From the NCBI GenBank assembly GCA_023420745.1, contig JAEZVQ010000135.1:1-6915 (forward strand): DNA of 6,915 bases. Direction: 5' to 3'. The DNA is from Actinomycetes bacterium. Lineage in GTDB: Bacteria; Actinomycetota; Actinomycetes; Actinomycetales; Actinomycetaceae. The position numbers and the translations under genes are program-made. The notes under the pieces are model-generated. The model did not search any database and was not told where the DNA came from. It saw nothing but the letters and a program-made list of their open reading frames with translations. Positions 5,910-6,915 of this stretch are shown here, one piece after another. Positions within the stretch are counted from its first letter, which is position 1; each line of letters opens with the position of its first letter.

Positions 5910-6698
5910 GTGACGTCACCTTCGCCAGCATTGAGCGAAAAATGGCGGGGCGTGCGTGTTGTCGCATTCGACCTTGACGATACGCTCGCCCCGTCAAAAT
6001 CTCGCGTCCCCTCCGACGTTGCCGCCGCGCTGCGACGGCTCCTCGACGCGTATGAGGTGTGCGTGATCTCCGGCGGGCAGCTCGCCCAGTTTGAAACCCA
6101 ACTCGTGGCGCACCTCGACGCCACTCCCGCGCAGCTCGACCGTCTCCACCTCATGCCAACCTGCGGCACCCAGTACTACCGGTATCGTGACGGGCAGCGC
6201 TGGTGTGTCTATCGACACGATCTCGACCCCGAGCAGCGCCGCCAACTCATCGCCGCCCTCGAACGCGAAGCCCGGCGCCTCAACCTGTGGGAAAACGAGA
6301 CGTGGGGTCCGATTATCGAAGACAGGGGCAGTCAGGTCACGTACTCGGCACTCGGGCAGGAAGCTCCGCTGGACGCGAAACGCGCGTGGGATCCGACGGG
6401 GGAGAAAAAGCAGGCGCTTGCCGTAGCGATCCGCCCACAGTTCCCCGACCTTGAGGTGCGCGGCGGGGGATCGACCTCCGTCGATATCACCGCTCGCGGA
6501 GTCGATAAAGCCTACGGGATGGCGCGGCTGTGCGAGGCACTCGAGGTCGAGCGTGACGCGGTGCTGTTTATTGGCGACCGCCTCGACAAGGACGGCAACG
6601 ACTATCCCGTCAAAGCTGCGGGATATTCGACAATCGCCGTGACCGGATGGTGGGAAACGGCGGAGCTGATCAACCGAGCGTTGGACGGCGGCGTGTAG
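5910..6698 (+). CDS. HAD-IIB family protein, eukaryotic-type phosphomannomutase-like
   Basis: This 262-residue cytoplasmic protein is of the haloacid dehalogenase superfamily with a C2B cap. The catalytic loop FDLDDTLAPSKS has the nucleophile Asp21 and acid/base Asp23. Motif II is SGG (54-56), the motif III lysine is Lys200 in GVDKAYG, and the metal site is GDRLDKDGND (Asp223, Asp231). The cap carries EDRGSQVTYSALG (137-149) and GGGSTSVDIT (185-194), which parallel segments of eukaryotic phosphomannomutases. It may therefore interconvert or hydrolyse a hexose phosphate such as mannose phosphate, but mutase versus phosphatase cannot be settled from sequence. The GTG start lies 6 bases after the metS stop, with no ribosome binding site and no other early start. 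Translation probably depends on ribosomes finishing metS. No functional link to an amino-acid importer is obvious. The 3' end overlaps the opposing methyltransferase gene by 29 bases. Confidence 0.85.
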   Translation: MTSPSPALSEKWRGVRVVAFDLDDTLAPSKSRVPSDVAAALRRLLDAYEVCVISGGQLAQFETQLVAHLDATPAQLDRLHLMPTCGTQYYRYRDGQRWCVYRHDLDPEQRRQLIAALEREARRLNLWENETWGPIIEDRGSQVTYSALGQEAPLDAKRAWDPTGEKKQALAVAIRPQFPDLEVRGGGSTSVDITARGVDKAYGMARLCEALEVERDAVLFIGDRLDKDGNDYPVKAAGYSTIAVTGWWETAELINRALDGGV

Positions 6699-6915
6699 GG
6701 CGGCGAGTCGCCCAGAACACGACCGCGGCTGCCGCTGCGACATTGAGGGAATCGACACCGTGATCCATCGGGATCGTCACCGTGTCGTCGACCGCAGACA
6801 GTGTGCGCGGAGCAAGACCGTGCCCCTCGGTGCCGAGCACCCACGCGACCGACTGATCCGGTGTGCGACGCAGACGCTCAGCATAGTCGTCGAGGGGGAT
6901 GGCATCGTCACGCAA
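6670..6915 (-). CDS. SpoU/TrmH-family RNA 2'-O-methyltransferase (C-terminal part)
   Basis: The visible 81 codons are the C-terminal end of a SPOUT-class methyltransferase that transfers methyl from S-adenosylmethionine to a ribose 2'-OH in rRNA or tRNA. Motif II appears as WVLGTEGHGL (25-34 of the visible part) and motif III as IPMDHGVDSLNVAAAAAVV (48-66). Together they build the trefoil-knot cofactor site. The usual Asn/Ser of the GNEG/GSEG motif is Thr here. The frame is open through the right edge, so the N-terminal RNA-binding part and the start lie outside the window, and the target RNA cannot be named. An Arg/Pro-rich tail (RRPTRRRPTLG) ends inside the opposing HAD gene. Confidence 0.9.
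   Translation of the reverse strand: MRDDAIPLDDYAERLRRTPDQSVAWVLGTEGHGLAPRTLSAVDDTVTIPMDHGVDSLNVAAAAAVVFWATRRPTRRRPTLG

Noticed and set aside
6670..6915. Treating the right-edge frame as a complete 81-residue protein
   Set aside because: The apparent TTG start is the very last codon of the window. The protein shows only SPOUT motifs II and III, so it is a C-terminal fragment cut by the window edge.
1..6915. Mobile elements, CRISPR arrays, toxin-antitoxin or phage-defence genes, tRNA or rRNA genes
   Set aside because: I looked on both strands. Nearly the whole window is filled by housekeeping-type genes with consistent codon use, and no terminal repeats, arrays or RNA gene signatures were seen.

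Overview
The window looks like ordinary chromosome of a GC-rich Gram-positive actinobacterium. The signs are strong G/C preference at third codon positions, frequent GTG starts, a ROK regulator with the GIKMT-type degenerate N-terminal loop common in actinobacteria, and an NSS transporter followed by a MetS-type one-helix subunit as in Corynebacterium glutamicum MetPS. The style of the genes suggests the Actinomycetaceae or a relative, but this is inference from gene style and not from a marker gene.

Layout, left to right. The first 26 bases hold the start of a leftward gene behind a clear ribosome binding site. A short AT-rich intergenic region, with a possible ROK operator, separates it from a rightward ROK-family regulator (116-1477). 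This converges, 9 bases apart, on a leftward YciI-like small protein (1487-1774). Divergent from that is a rightward pair: uridine kinase udk (1896-2507) and a YgjP/DUF45-type zinc metallopeptidase (2520-3263). These converge on leftward deoD, a hexameric-type purine nucleoside phosphorylase (3303-4010). A 182-base divergent promoter region leads to a rightward three-gene unit: an NSS (SNF) family sodium-coupled transporter (4193-5761), its 46-residue MetS-like small subunit (5763-5903, easily missed by gene callers), and a HAD-IIB protein resembling eukaryotic-type phosphomannomutase (5910-6698). The last gene overlaps tail to tail with a leftward SpoU/TrmH-family RNA 2'-O-methyltransferase whose beginning lies beyond the right edge (6670-6915).

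How the genes may work together. udk and deoD are both nucleoside salvage enzymes, though they lie on opposite strands in separate units. The transporter and its small subunit form a probable amino-acid importer (methionine/alanine in the best-studied relative), and the HAD gene is translationally close to them. The ROK regulator probably controls the divergent gene at the left edge, of which only eight codons are visible. There are no mobile elements, CRISPR arrays, RNA genes or prophage features. No stretch of more than about 180 bases lacks a gene. I do not see an unknown multi-gene system here. The most useful observations are the hidden gene start at the left edge with its candidate operator, the tiny metS-like gene, the tetranucleotide repeat at the metS/HAD junction, and several start-site corrections.
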